From an uncultured Collinsella sp. (GTDB taxonomy: Bacteria > Actinomycetota > Coriobacteriia > Coriobacteriales > Coriobacteriaceae): 47,883 nucleotides of DNA. Below the pieces are notes generated by a model. It had not been told where the DNA came from. It saw only the letters and a program-made list of their open reading frames with translations, and ran no database searches. A program made the position numbers and the translations under genes. Positions 15,775 through 23,010 of the stretch are shown here, one piece after another (position 1 is the stretch's first letter; each line of letters opens with the position of its first letter). The DNA is taken from the NCBI GenBank assembly GCA_900547765.1, contig URIA01000011.1, positions 1 to 47,883 of the forward strand. The letters run 5' to 3'.

Positions 15775-16881
15775 CTATGCCTGCTTGCCTGCGTCGGCCG
15801 GGAAGGTAATGCCGGCCTGCTTGCGCACGGCATCCATGATGCGCAGCGAGACGAGCGTGACATCGCGGTAGTGGCCAAGCTCGTGGCGTCCCGCCGGGGT
15901 CTCCCAAATCTCTTCTTTAACGTTATCAATACCGTCGATGGCGGCGATAAAGTCCGCGAGCTCGTATTCCATGGTGTTGCTCGATTTGGGCAGGTCGAGC
16001 ACGCGGCCGTTGTCGCCCTGCTCGCGCGGAGCCTCGGTGGCCGAGCCGCGAACGACATCGCCGCGATAGTCGATGCGGACGTTGCGAGGCGTAGAGAGAT
16101 GGTCGATCTGGATGGTGCCACGCTCGCCTTCTATCTGCGAGGGCAGCAGGTCGTTCGTGATCTTGGAGTGTGCGAGCTCGACAGAGATGCGGCCGTCGCC
16201 GTAGCTGGCGAGGATGGAGCCGCAGCCGTCGATGGGCCCGTGCGTGAGCTGTTGCGTGGCGGGATCGAGTAGCGTGGTCATGCTGGTGAGGCCAGAAGGC
16301 ATACCGAAAATCTCGACCATAGGCTCGACGGTGTAGACGCCGATGTCCATGAGGGAGCCCGAGGCCATATTGCAGTCAAAGATATTGGTAGCGTGCTCCG
16401 CGAGAATCTCGTTATAGCGTGAAGAATATTTGCCAAAGCGCAGTGAGGCACGGCGGATGGGGGCGATCTCGCCCAGCGCGTCCTCGATGGCGTGGAAGGC
16501 GGGGTCGTGGAGCGGGCGCATGGCCTCGAGGGCTACAACGCCCGCTGCCTCGGCGGCGCGGAAGATCTCCAGCGCCTGTGCTTCGGTGGCGCAGAAGGGC
16601 TTCTCGACGATGACATGCTTGCCGCCGGCGATGCAGGCAAGGGCCTGCTCGTAGTGAAGTGCGTTAGGGCTGCCGATATAGACGGCGTCGACGTCGGCGG
16701 CTGCCGCGAGCTCGTCGAGCGAGGTAAAGTTTCGCTCGCCACCGCGCTCGGCGGTAAAGGCGGCGCCGCGATCGGCATCGCGCGAGAACGTGCCCACAAA
16801 CGCGGCTTGGTCGTTGGCGTTGACGACGTGAATAAAGTCGTCGGTGATCATGGATGTGCCGATGGTCGCGATGCGCAGCAT
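15775..16881 (-). CDS. Gfo/Idh/MocA-family oxidoreductase
   Basis: A 368-residue NAD(P)-dependent dehydrogenase. The N-terminal Rossmann fold begins at LRIATIGTSMI and includes VDAVYIGSPNALHYEQAL and the Lys-Pro of GGKHVIVEKPFCAT, the family signature with the catalytic lysine. The C-terminal alpha/beta domain binds a sugar or related polyol. Substrate not identifiable. GGGGG lies before ATG 16881. Second in a minus-strand run: RNase H, this gene, acylphosphatase. Confidence 0.9.
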   Translation of the reverse strand: MLRIATIGTSMITDDFIHVVNANDQAAFVGTFSRDADRGAAFTAERGGERNFTSLDELAAAADVDAVYIGSPNALHYEQALACIAGGKHVIVEKPFCATEAQALEIFRAAEAAGVVALEAMRPLHDPAFHAIEDALGEIAPIRRASLRFGKYSSRYNEILAEHATNIFDCNMASGSLMDIGVYTVEPMVEIFGMPSGLTSMTTLLDPATQQLTHGPIDGCGSILASYGDGRISVELAHSKITNDLLPSQIEGERGTIQIDHLSTPRNVRIDYRGDVVRGSATEAPREQGDNGRVLDLPKSSNTMEYELADFIAAIDGIDNVKEEIWETPAGRHELGHYRDVTLVSLRIMDAVRKQAGITFPADAGKQA

Positions 16882-16956
16882 ACGTCCCCCTTGCGTTGTT
16901 TGGTCTACACGAATGAGTGTAGCGCGTGGGGACATGGGAAACGCGCGAAAACGCCG

Positions 16957-17442
16957 CTAGAGGTCGCTCTCGTTAAAGCCGGTGTCGATATCGAGGTTGG
17001 CACCGTCGGCCGCCGTGGTGGCAAGCTCATCGCAGCGCTCGTTGAGCTCGTGGCCGGCGTGACCCTTAACCCAGATAAACTCCACCTTATGCTTACTCTT
17101 TGCGGTGAGCAGGCGCTCCCACAGGTCGCGGTTCTTGACGGGCTGCTTGTTGGCGGTTTTCCATCCGCGTTTTTTCCAGCCGTCGATCCAGTGCTTGTTA
17201 AAGGCGTTGACGACGTACTGCGAGTCGGAATGGACCTCGACCTCGCAGGGGCGGTTGAGCGCCTCGAGCGCCACGATGACGGCCATGAGCTCCATACGGT
17301 TGTTGGTGGTCTTGGCGTAACCGCGCGAAAGCTCGGAGGTGAAGGTCTTTCCGGCGGGGTTGGTGTATTTGAGCACGGCGCCGTAGCCGCCGCGTCCCGG
17401 GTTTGATCGGGCCGAGCCGTCGGTATAGATGATGACCTTCAC
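16957..17442 (-). CDS. rnhA: Ribonuclease HI
   Basis: Cleaves the RNA strand of RNA-DNA hybrids. 161 residues, start GTG. This start is preferred because AAAGGAACC lies just upstream and the protein then begins directly with the first strand, KVIIYTDGSARSNPGRGGYG. The four catalytic carboxylates are present: Asp in YTDGS, Glu in NRMELMAV, Asp in VHSDSQYV, and Asp in NERCDELA. The conserved His of VKGHAGHE is also kept. A type 1 enzyme of normal size, without an extra RNA-binding domain. Confidence 0.95.
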   Translation of the reverse strand: MKVIIYTDGSARSNPGRGGYGAVLKYTNPAGKTFTSELSRGYAKTTNNRMELMAVIVALEALNRPCEVEVHSDSQYVVNAFNKHWIDGWKKRGWKTANKQPVKNRDLWERLLTAKSKHKVEFIWVKGHAGHELNERCDELATTAADGANLDIDTGFNESDL

Positions 17443-17505
17443 ATGGTTCCTTTCGCTGGGTGCTTCTCTCGTGGGTGTCCATTGTAGCGCCACGTCCGTT
17501 GAGGG

Positions 17506-18444
17506 CTAGTGTTCCACCGCTTCTACCTCGTTGCCCGAAGGCTGGCTTTCGCGGATGATGCGGTCGAGCTCATCGAGGTATTGCTGCAGCAGGGGAGAGG
17601 GCCTGCGCTCGTCGTGCATGATATAGCCCACATGCATCGTCGGGGCATCTGCCAGTGGAATCGATGCCATGCCCCATTGCATTTCGTTGGAGAGGACACC
17701 GGTCGACAAGGTGTAGCCGTTCGAGGTGATGAGCAGGTTGGTAAGCGTGCCGCGGTCGGACACGCGGATATTGCGGTCGCAGGGGATATAGCTAAACGGC
17801 TCCTCGGCGTAATAGAAGGAGTTTGAGGTGCCTTGCTCAAAGCTATAGCGGGTGTAGGGCGTGAGGTCGGCAAGGGACAGCTGCGGGCGGCGGGCGAGCG
17901 GGTGGCGCTCGCTTACGAACACGTGGACCTTTGCGTCAAAGAGGGGGTGGAAGCCTGCGCGTGCGTCGGTAAAGGCTTTCTGGAGGACGCGAGCGTTAAA
18001 GTCATCCAGATAGAGGATGCCGATGTCGCTGCGAAACGCGCGGACGTCATCGATGATCTGTGACGTGGTGGTCTCGCGCATGATGAAATCGAACTTGCTG
18101 TCGCGGCAGCGCTCGACCACGTTGACGAATGCCTCGACCGAAAAGGCGTAGTGCTGGGCCGAGATAGCAAGGCGGGCTTGTGGGGTGCCGCCGTCCTCGT
18201 AGCGGGCCTCGAGCATATCGGCCTGCTCTACAACCTGGCGCGCATAGCCTAAAAGCTCGGTGCCGTCGTTGGTGAGCGTGACGCCGCGGCTGGAGCGCGT
18301 GAAGATTTCCAAGTGGAGTTCCTGCTCCAGGCTTTTGACGGCGTTTGAGATGTTGGACTGAGCGGTATAGAGGCGTTGGGCTGCGGCGTTGATTGAGCCG
18401 GACTCTGCCACGGCGATCAGAAAACGAAGCTGCTGAAGGGTCAT
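17506..18444 (-). CDS. LysR-family transcriptional regulator
   Basis: A 312-residue LysR-type regulator, divergent from the O-acetylhomoserine sulfhydrylase gene, which it probably controls. The helix-turn-helix is in LQQLRFLIAVAESGSINAAAQRLYTAQSNISNAVKSLE (quoted in part: SINAAAQRLYTAQSNIS), followed by the usual two-lobe effector domain from about residue 90. Of two ATG codons three codons apart, the second (18444) has better spacing from AAGGA. Two inverted repeats of LysR type lie in the divergent promoter region (18466-18482 and 18504-18522). Sulfur or methionine control is inferred from the neighbour only. Confidence 0.9.
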   Translation of the reverse strand: MTLQQLRFLIAVAESGSINAAAQRLYTAQSNISNAVKSLEQELHLEIFTRSSRGVTLTNDGTELLGYARQVVEQADMLEARYEDGGTPQARLAISAQHYAFSVEAFVNVVERCRDSKFDFIMRETTTSQIIDDVRAFRSDIGILYLDDFNARVLQKAFTDARAGFHPLFDAKVHVFVSERHPLARRPQLSLADLTPYTRYSFEQGTSNSFYYAEEPFSYIPCDRNIRVSDRGTLTNLLITSNGYTLSTGVLSNEMQWGMASIPLADAPTMHVGYIMHDERRPSPLLQQYLDELDRIIRESQPSGNEVEAVEH

Positions 18445-18465
18445 CGACGCCATCCTTTCGATTGC

Positions 18466-18482
18466 TATCTATAAAACCGATA
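18466..18482. promoter_or_regulatory. Possible LysR autoregulatory site
   Basis: TATC (18466-18469) and GATA (18479-18482) form an inverted repeat with nine bases between, 20 bases upstream of the LysR gene start. Short and low in information. Confidence 0.3.
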
Positions 18483-18503
18483 ACAGGTTAGCGCTTTTAA
18501 GTG

Positions 18504-18533
18504 ATTGACCGAGCGAAACAATGCTCGTACTAT
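18504..18533 (+). promoter_or_regulatory. metY promoter with overlapping LysR-type site
   Basis: TTGACC (18505-18510), 17-base spacer, TACTAT (18528-18533): a well-formed promoter. ATTG (18504-18507) and CAAT (18519-18522) with 11 bases between give a T-N11-A type LysR site that overlaps the -35 element. Transcription would start near 18540, giving a leader of about 180 bases. Confidence 0.7.
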
Positions 18534-18589
18534 TCAAAACACACAAAGGCGGTAGGTAATTAAACCGACCACGGAACCGGGATGCGAAA

Positions 18590-18662
18590 GGAGGCCCGCA
18601 TATGAATTGCTTACCAAGACGAATGCCGGGCTCCTGTTTGCGCCCGTCGGCGTGATCAGGAG
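18590..18662 (+). promoter_or_regulatory. Candidate attenuator in the metY leader
   Basis: Two hairpins compete for the same bases. Stem A pairs 18590-18601 with 18623-18634 (10 of 12 pairs) and covers the GGAGG of the leader ORF. Stem B pairs CTCCTG (18631-18636) with CAGGAG (18657-18662), with an inner GCGCC/GGCG pairing. Both use CTCC at 18631-18634, so they cannot form together. T-rich sequence follows stem B. This is the layout of a leader-peptide or ligand-controlled switch. Confidence 0.5.
18602..18655 (+). CDS. Short leader peptide ORF upstream of metY (17 aa)
   Basis: AAAGGAGG (18587-18594) stands seven bases before ATG 18602, a better ribosome binding site than most genes here have. 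The ORF encodes MNCLPRRMPGSCLRPSA and stops at 18655, 62 bases before metY. Two of 17 residues are cysteine and two are methionine, the end products of the pathway of the downstream enzyme. The ORF spans both arms of stem A and the 5' arm of stem B. Ribosome stalling at Cys codons would decide which hairpin forms. This role is inferred; no homologous leader is known to me from memory. Confidence 0.5.
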   Translation: MNCLPRRMPGSCLRPSA

Positions 18663-18717
18663 ACAGCGACTTACTTCTCTCTAATTTATTTACTTTTGTT
18701 CGATCAAGGAGATCATC

Positions 18718-20028
18718 ATGAGCCAGTTCATCAACAACCCCGAGCACACCTTTGGTTTCGATACCCTGCAGCTTCACGTTGGCCAGGAGAGCGCCGATCC
18801 CGCATCCGACTCCCGCGCCGTGCCTATCTACCAGACCACGAGCTATGTGTTCCGCAACTCCCAGCACGCCGCCGACCGCTTTGGTCTTGCCGACGCCGGT
18901 AACATCTACGGCCGTCTGACCAACTCCACCCAGGGCGTCTTCGAGGACCGTATCGCCGCACTCGAGGGTGGTGTGGCAGGTCTTGCCGTCGCCTCCGGTG
19001 CTGCTGCCATCACCTATACCCTGCAGGCTCTTGCCCAGGCCGGTGACCACGTGGTGGCTCAGAAGACCATCTACGGTGGCTCCTACAACTTGCTGGAGCA
19101 TACGCTCTCCCAGTTTGGCGTCGAGACCACCTTCGTCGATGCCCATAACCTGGAAGAGGTCGAGGGGGCCATCAAGGACAACACCACGGTCATCTATCTC
19201 GAGACGCTCGGCAACCCCAATTCCGATATTCCTAACATCGACGCTATCTCCGAGGTCGCCAAGAAACATGGCCTTCCGGTTGTTGTCGATAACACCTTCG
19301 GCACCCCGTACCTCTTCCGTCCGCTGGAGCATGGCGCCAACATCGTCGTTCACTCCGCGACTAAGTTCATTGGTGGCCACGGCACCTCGCTGGGCGGCGT
19401 GATTGTCGATGGCGGCAACTTTGACTGGAAGGCGAGCGGCAAGTATGCGCAGATCGCCGAGCCCAATCCCTCCTACCATGGCGTCTCGTTTGCCGAGGCT
19501 GCCGGCCCTGCCGCCTTCGCGACCTATGTCCGCGCCATCCTGCTTCGTGACGAGGGCGCCTGCATTAGCCCGTTTAACGCCTGGGTCCTGCTCCAGGGCA
19601 CCGAGACCCTGTCGCTGCGCGTTGACCGTCATGTCGAGAACACCAAGAAGGTCGTTGAGTTCCTGGCTGGCGACAGCCACGTTGCCAAGGTGAACCACCC
19701 GAGCCTGCCTGAGCACCCCGATCACGAGCTCTATCAGAAGTACTTCCCCAACGGCGGTGCCTCGATCTTTACCTTTGAGATTAAGGGTGGCCAGGAGGCA
19801 GCTTGGAAGTTCATCGATCATCTGCAGGTCTTCTCGCTGCTCGCCAACGTGGCCGACGTCAAGTCGCTCGTCGTGCACCCGGCTACCACCACGCACTCCC
19901 AGCTCTCTGCCGAGGAGCTCGCCGAGCAGAACATCACGCCCTCCACGATCCGTCTTTCCATCGGTACCGAGAACGCCGAGGATATCATTTGGGATCTGAA
20001 GCAGGCCTTCGCCGCGCTGGACGAGTAA
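18718..20028 (+). CDS. metY: O-acetylhomoserine sulfhydrylase
   Basis: A PLP enzyme that makes homocysteine from O-acetylhomoserine and sulfide, or a related sulfur amino acid reaction. 436 residues, typical for MetY and longer than cystathionine-gamma-synthase (~390). The Cys/Met-metabolism signature is present: the PLP lysine in HSATKFIGGHGTSLGG, VVDNTFGTPYLF, and the N-terminal FDTLQLHVGQE and YQTTSYVF, typical of MetY. AAGGAG lies seven bases before the ATG. It is monocistronic: its own promoter and leader lie upstream and a strong terminator lies 60 bases downstream. Confidence 0.95.
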   Translation: MSQFINNPEHTFGFDTLQLHVGQESADPASDSRAVPIYQTTSYVFRNSQHAADRFGLADAGNIYGRLTNSTQGVFEDRIAALEGGVAGLAVASGAAAITYTLQALAQAGDHVVAQKTIYGGSYNLLEHTLSQFGVETTFVDAHNLEEVEGAIKDNTTVIYLETLGNPNSDIPNIDAISEVAKKHGLPVVVDNTFGTPYLFRPLEHGANIVVHSATKFIGGHGTSLGGVIVDGGNFDWKASGKYAQIAEPNPSYHGVSFAEAAGPAAFATYVRAILLRDEGACISPFNAWVLLQGTETLSLRVDRHVENTKKVVEFLAGDSHVAKVNHPSLPEHPDHELYQKYFPNGGASIFTFEIKGGQEAAWKFIDHLQVFSLLANVADVKSLVVHPATTTHSQLSAEELAEQNITPSTIRLSIGTENAEDIIWDLKQAFAALDE

Positions 20029-20089
20029 GGCGACTTGTGCAAGGACCCCTTGCGACTCGATAGGTATAACTGCATAAAATGCCTGCTCA

Positions 20090-20129
20090 AGGCGCCTGTG
20101 CGAACAATGGTTGCACAGGCGCCTTTTTT
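20090..20129 (+). terminator. Terminator after metY
   Basis: A perfect 12-bp stem, AGGCGCCTGTGC/GCACAGGCGCCT, with an 11-base loop, then TTTTTT. The following 200 bases up to the next gene show no further clear feature apart from an isolated DnaA-box-like TGTGGAAAA. Confidence 0.93.
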
Positions 20130-20340
20130 GCATAGAACGGGTGCAAAAACAGGGTTTTTGACACGCTTTATGCATTCGAGTTGTGGAAAACTCCTGTTGA
20201 GAGGATGTGAGTTTTACGCAATTGACGTGCGCCTTTTGAGTAAAACCGCAGGTCGCGATTTGCTCGGGGTACTATGCAGCGCGATCGAATCATACGCAGC
20301 TCAAACGCAGCAAAAACGCACTACGGAGGTTTCCAGCTAC

Positions 20341-21117
20341 ATGAGGATCGATTCACGAAAACCGAAAGCCGCCGCCCTTTCCGCCGCTCTGACCGTGGCA
20401 CTTTTGGCGGGCGCCGGTGCAACTGATGCCCACGCCGCAACACTGTCCGATACGGTTGGATCTACGCCGTCCGAGACGACGCTTGTACAGCCCGTTGACT
20501 ATCGCGGCGATGGTTATGGTTCCATGCAGGAGTGGAACGCCTCGATGGAGGCCAAGCGCGATTCCCTGGAGATGCGCGCTCAGATCATTATGAATATGTA
20601 TGGCGACTATGCTACCGATGACGAGCGCGCTGTGTTGCAGGGCTGCATCGACGGTGCGGGTAGCCTGTTGACGATGGGGGAGGTCGACGCCAAGTCGACC
20701 GAGCTCGACGAGCTTCGCTCCACGCTTGAGGATGCCAAGCGTGAGGCGCTCGAGGCTGCCGCCGCCGAGGCGGAGGCTGTCGAGGCCGCTCAGGCTTCGT
20801 ACTACAACGCCGGTTACACTCCGTCCTACGCGTCTGCCGCGTCCTGCGCGAACGGATCGGGCCTGACGCGCTCTGCGGGTGTCAATAACTACAACGGACG
20901 CCGCGAGACCTATTACAGTAGCAACGTGCTTTATCACTATCGCACGGGCGAATGGACTCAGGATTCTGAGGGCTTCTGGCGCGATTCCGACGGCTATTAC
21001 GTTGTTGCCGCGGGCGATATGGCCCAGGGCTCGACCTTTACGGGCTCCAAGGGTGATTGCAAGGTCTATGACTCCGGCTGCGCTGCCGGAACCACCGACT
21101 ACTACACCGGTTGGTAA
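20341..21117 (+). CDS. Secreted protein with coiled coil, function unknown
   Basis: 258 residues. I do not recognise a family. The N-terminus is a clear signal peptide: basic MRIDSRKPK, a hydrophobic core AALSAALTVALLAGAGA, and a probable cleavage after DAHA (about residue 33). The middle part (about residues 60-150) is helical and rich in Ala and Glu (DELRSTLEDAKREALEAAAA) and likely forms a coiled coil. The C-terminal ~110 residues are rich in Tyr, Ser and Gly, with two Cys close to the end (GDCKVYDSGCAAG) that could form a disulfide. It may act at the cell surface. The long upstream extension of the frame runs back through the metY terminator and is not used. GGAGG lies 12 bases upstream of ATG 20341. 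Confidence 0.75.
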   Translation: MRIDSRKPKAAALSAALTVALLAGAGATDAHAATLSDTVGSTPSETTLVQPVDYRGDGYGSMQEWNASMEAKRDSLEMRAQIIMNMYGDYATDDERAVLQGCIDGAGSLLTMGEVDAKSTELDELRSTLEDAKREALEAAAAEAEAVEAAQASYYNAGYTPSYASAASCANGSGLTRSAGVNNYNGRRETYYSSNVLYHYRTGEWTQDSEGFWRDSDGYYVVAAGDMAQGSTFTGSKGDCKVYDSGCAAGTTDYYTGW

Positions 21118-21145
21118 TCTGCCATAAGCAAAATAGGTACATGAT

Positions 21146-21195
21146 GGGCGGACGTCTTTACTGAGCTTTTAGGCAACGTAAAGCCGCCCGTTCTT
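21146..21195 (+). terminator. Terminator after the secreted-protein gene
   Basis: GGGCGG (21146-21151) and CTTTAC (21156-21161) pair with GTAAAG and CCGCCC (21178-21189). GTTCTTT follows. Confidence 0.7.
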
Positions 21196-21306
21196 TATGT
21201 GCGTTTGAGTTAACAGAGCCCTTACCGTGGCGGTACGCTGGGCGTATGGATGCGGGGCACACTAGTTCATGAGAAATAAGGTCTTTCTCGTGGAGGAAGT
21301 GGTCTT

Positions 21307-21513
21307 GTGAACGCTCGAGATATCGCTGTTGCCGCCATTGCATTGACGCTTGGTTGCCTTGGTCCTACGGCCGCGCTCGTCGCAGGTGTGCAGGGGTCTT
21401 GTGGGGCTGCCTCTATTGTGGTCGGCGCGTTGATCGCGGCCGCGCTGCTGGGAAGTGCGGGTGTAGTCCTTTGTCGCGACGATGAGGGACAGGCGTCGGA
21501 GTCGCAGCTCTAA
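21307..21513 (+). CDS. Small two-helix membrane protein
   Basis: 68 residues with a GTG start; GGAGGAAG lies ten bases upstream. Two hydrophobic helices (about residues 6-27 and 34-55, the latter ASIVVGALIAAALLGSAGVV) are joined by a short loop. The C-terminus is short and acidic (RDDEGQASESQL) and probably lies in the cytoplasm. No family recognised. The gene sits alone between two terminators, which supports a real transcription unit, but the length makes this less certain. Confidence 0.55.
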   Translation: MNARDIAVAAIALTLGCLGPTAALVAGVQGSCGAASIVVGALIAAALLGSAGVVLCRDDEGQASESQL

Positions 21514-21551
21514 CCGTTGTGAAGCTGATTTTTGGCCAAAGATGAAAAAGG

Positions 21552-21588
21552 AAGCCGCTGCGAGGGGAGTGCCCCTTGCGGCGGCTTT
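21552..21588. terminator. Bidirectional terminator between convergent genes
   Basis: AAGCCGC.TGCGAGGGG pairs with CCCCTTGCGGCGGCTT, with AAAAAG on the left and TTTGCC on the right. It serves the small membrane-protein gene (plus) and the ketopantoate reductase gene (minus). Confidence 0.75.
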
Positions 21589-21622
21589 GCCATTGGATCT
21601 GTTGGCTGCAGTATGCCGAGCA

Positions 21623-22537
21623 CTACCAGCTGCTTTCTATTTCGCGAATCCTCTGGTAGAGCCAATCGTTTTGCGGCACTTGGATATCGTGTTTGGCGGC
21701 CAGGCGGCAAATGGTGCCCGCGAACTCCTCGACTTCGGTTTTTCGTTGTGCGATGCGGTCCTGCGCCATCGAGGGCATACCGGCGGGGTCGATTCCCTCG
21801 ATGAGGTGCACCATTTGCGTCAGGTCTGCCTCGGTCAGCTCAACGCCCTCGGCGTTGGCAACCGCAAGCGTCTCGCGCATGGCGGAGACAAAACAGCGGC
21901 GCTGCTCGGAGCCCGGCTCCGTGGCGCTTCCGTAGGTCCCGCCGTAGGCCATGCAGGTCTGGTTGATGCCGTCGTTGAGCATGAGTTTGGCCCACATGCG
22001 GTGCGCAATGTTGCTCTCGACGGTATGGGCGATGCCGCAGCGCGTGTAGAGCTCGTCGATAGCGGCGACGGTCGCGGGGTCGGTGCCGGCGGCTGCGCCA
22101 AAGCGGATTTCGCCCGCATTGGTAAAGGTGAGCGCGCCGTTGAGGAACACGGCGTCCATGCCCTGGCAGATACCAAGAACGGTATGCTCCCAGCCAAAGC
22201 GTTCGGCAATCTTTTGCTCGCTCGTAATGCCGTTGCACAGCGAGGCGATGAGCGTGTTGGGTCCCACGACACGCTCCATAGTCTCGAGTGCTTGGTCGAG
22301 ACCGGTGGTCTTGACTGTCAGGATGACCAGATCGGCGGGCGTCGCCTCGCTGGCGCGGACGGACGTGAGATCGCAAGGCTTTCCGTTGACGGTGAGCGCA
22401 TCGCCCGCGTGACGCTCAAAACGGGCGTCATCCATAACGTATTCGACGGCGTCATTGCCGAGGGCCTTGGCAATCATGCTGCCGTAGAGCAGGCCGACGC
22501 CGCCCTTGCCGATAAAGGCGACCTTGTTGATCTGCAT
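21623..22537 (-). CDS. Ketopantoate reductase family protein (PanE/ApbA)
   Basis: 304 residues of the 2-dehydropantoate 2-reductase family. The N-terminal NADP-binding loop is in VAFIGKGGVGLLYGSMIA. ADLVILTVKTTGLDQAL and the later LCNGITSEQ are family signatures. The C-terminal helical domain includes KLMLNDGINQTCMAYGG, where the Lys and Asn match the catalytic region. It may make pantoate for coenzyme A, but many paralogues in this family act on other 2-oxoacids, so I do not assign panE. ATG 22537 follows GAGGAG by nine bases. Confidence 0.85.
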   Translation of the reverse strand: MQINKVAFIGKGGVGLLYGSMIAKALGNDAVEYVMDDARFERHAGDALTVNGKPCDLTSVRASEATPADLVILTVKTTGLDQALETMERVVGPNTLIASLCNGITSEQKIAERFGWEHTVLGICQGMDAVFLNGALTFTNAGEIRFGAAAGTDPATVAAIDELYTRCGIAHTVESNIAHRMWAKLMLNDGINQTCMAYGGTYGSATEPGSEQRRCFVSAMRETLAVANAEGVELTEADLTQMVHLIEGIDPAGMPSMAQDRIAQRKTEVEEFAGTICRLAAKHDIQVPQNDWLYQRIREIESSW

Positions 22538-22553
22538 GTGAATCATCTCCTCA

Positions 22554-22581
22554 CAAAAAGGCGCCCGCGTGCGGGGCGCCT
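22554..22581 (-). terminator. Terminator of the cyclase-like mini-gene
   Basis: A perfect 8-bp stem, AGGCGCCC/GGGCGCCT; read on the minus strand it ends in TTTTTG. It separates the 64-codon gene from the PanE-family gene. Confidence 0.8.
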
Positions 22582-22653
22582 GGTGGATTGTATGCCGCTG
22601 GAGCATGTAGCGTGCACCGGAGGCGGAATTTAGAAGAACAAACGCATGGGAAC

Positions 22654-22848
22654 TTATGCCGCGGGGCAGATGGCAAAAACGCGTGCAGGATATCCAACAC
22701 CATCACGGACCTTAGGGAAGGTGCAGAAGATGACGGCGCCTGTGGCGGGAAGCTCGTCCAGATGGTCCATGACCTCGATCTGATAGCGGTCGACCGAGAG
22801 GATGTATTGCTCGCCGGGGTGGGGGTAGGCGTCCTCACGCGCGGGCAT
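22654..22848 (-). CDS. Mini-protein matching the C-terminal end of cyclase-family enzymes
   Basis: 64 residues. AAAGGAG lies six bases before ATG 22848 and a terminator follows, so this is probably a functional gene. The second half, DELPATGAVIFCTFPKVRDG followed by VGYPARVFAICP, resembles the C-terminal tail of the cyclase/kynurenine formamidase family (PF04199), which usually reads like LPxTGF..xxxPxKxxGxxGxPARAxAL. Such enzymes have ~200-260 residues with metal-binding His motifs near the N-terminus; none of these are present. It may be a remnant that gained its own start, or an independently kept short domain. Similarity judged by eye. Confidence 0.6.
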   Translation of the reverse strand: MPAREDAYPHPGEQYILSVDRYQIEVMDHLDELPATGAVIFCTFPKVRDGVGYPARVFAICPAA

Positions 22849-23010
22849 GGTTGGCTCCTTTCATCGGGCTTTTTGCTGATGTTAAAGCGGTGCCGTGACG
22901 GCCTGATTTCTGCTGCGTTACGATACGTTCTCAATTGCGATTCCGATGTGTTTCGATGACGTGACGGGTTTGTTTCGCCTTGTCAGGGCTTCGATGGGAG
23001 GGGAGGGGCC

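Noticed and set aside
18541..18717. Known SAM riboswitch in the metY leader
   Set aside because: The conserved core sequences of SAM-I, SAM-II or SAM-IV are not found; the structure seen is different and includes a short ORF.
20182..20190. DnaA box (TGTGGAAAA)
   Set aside because: A single site without cluster or AT-rich unwinding region, so no origin is supported.
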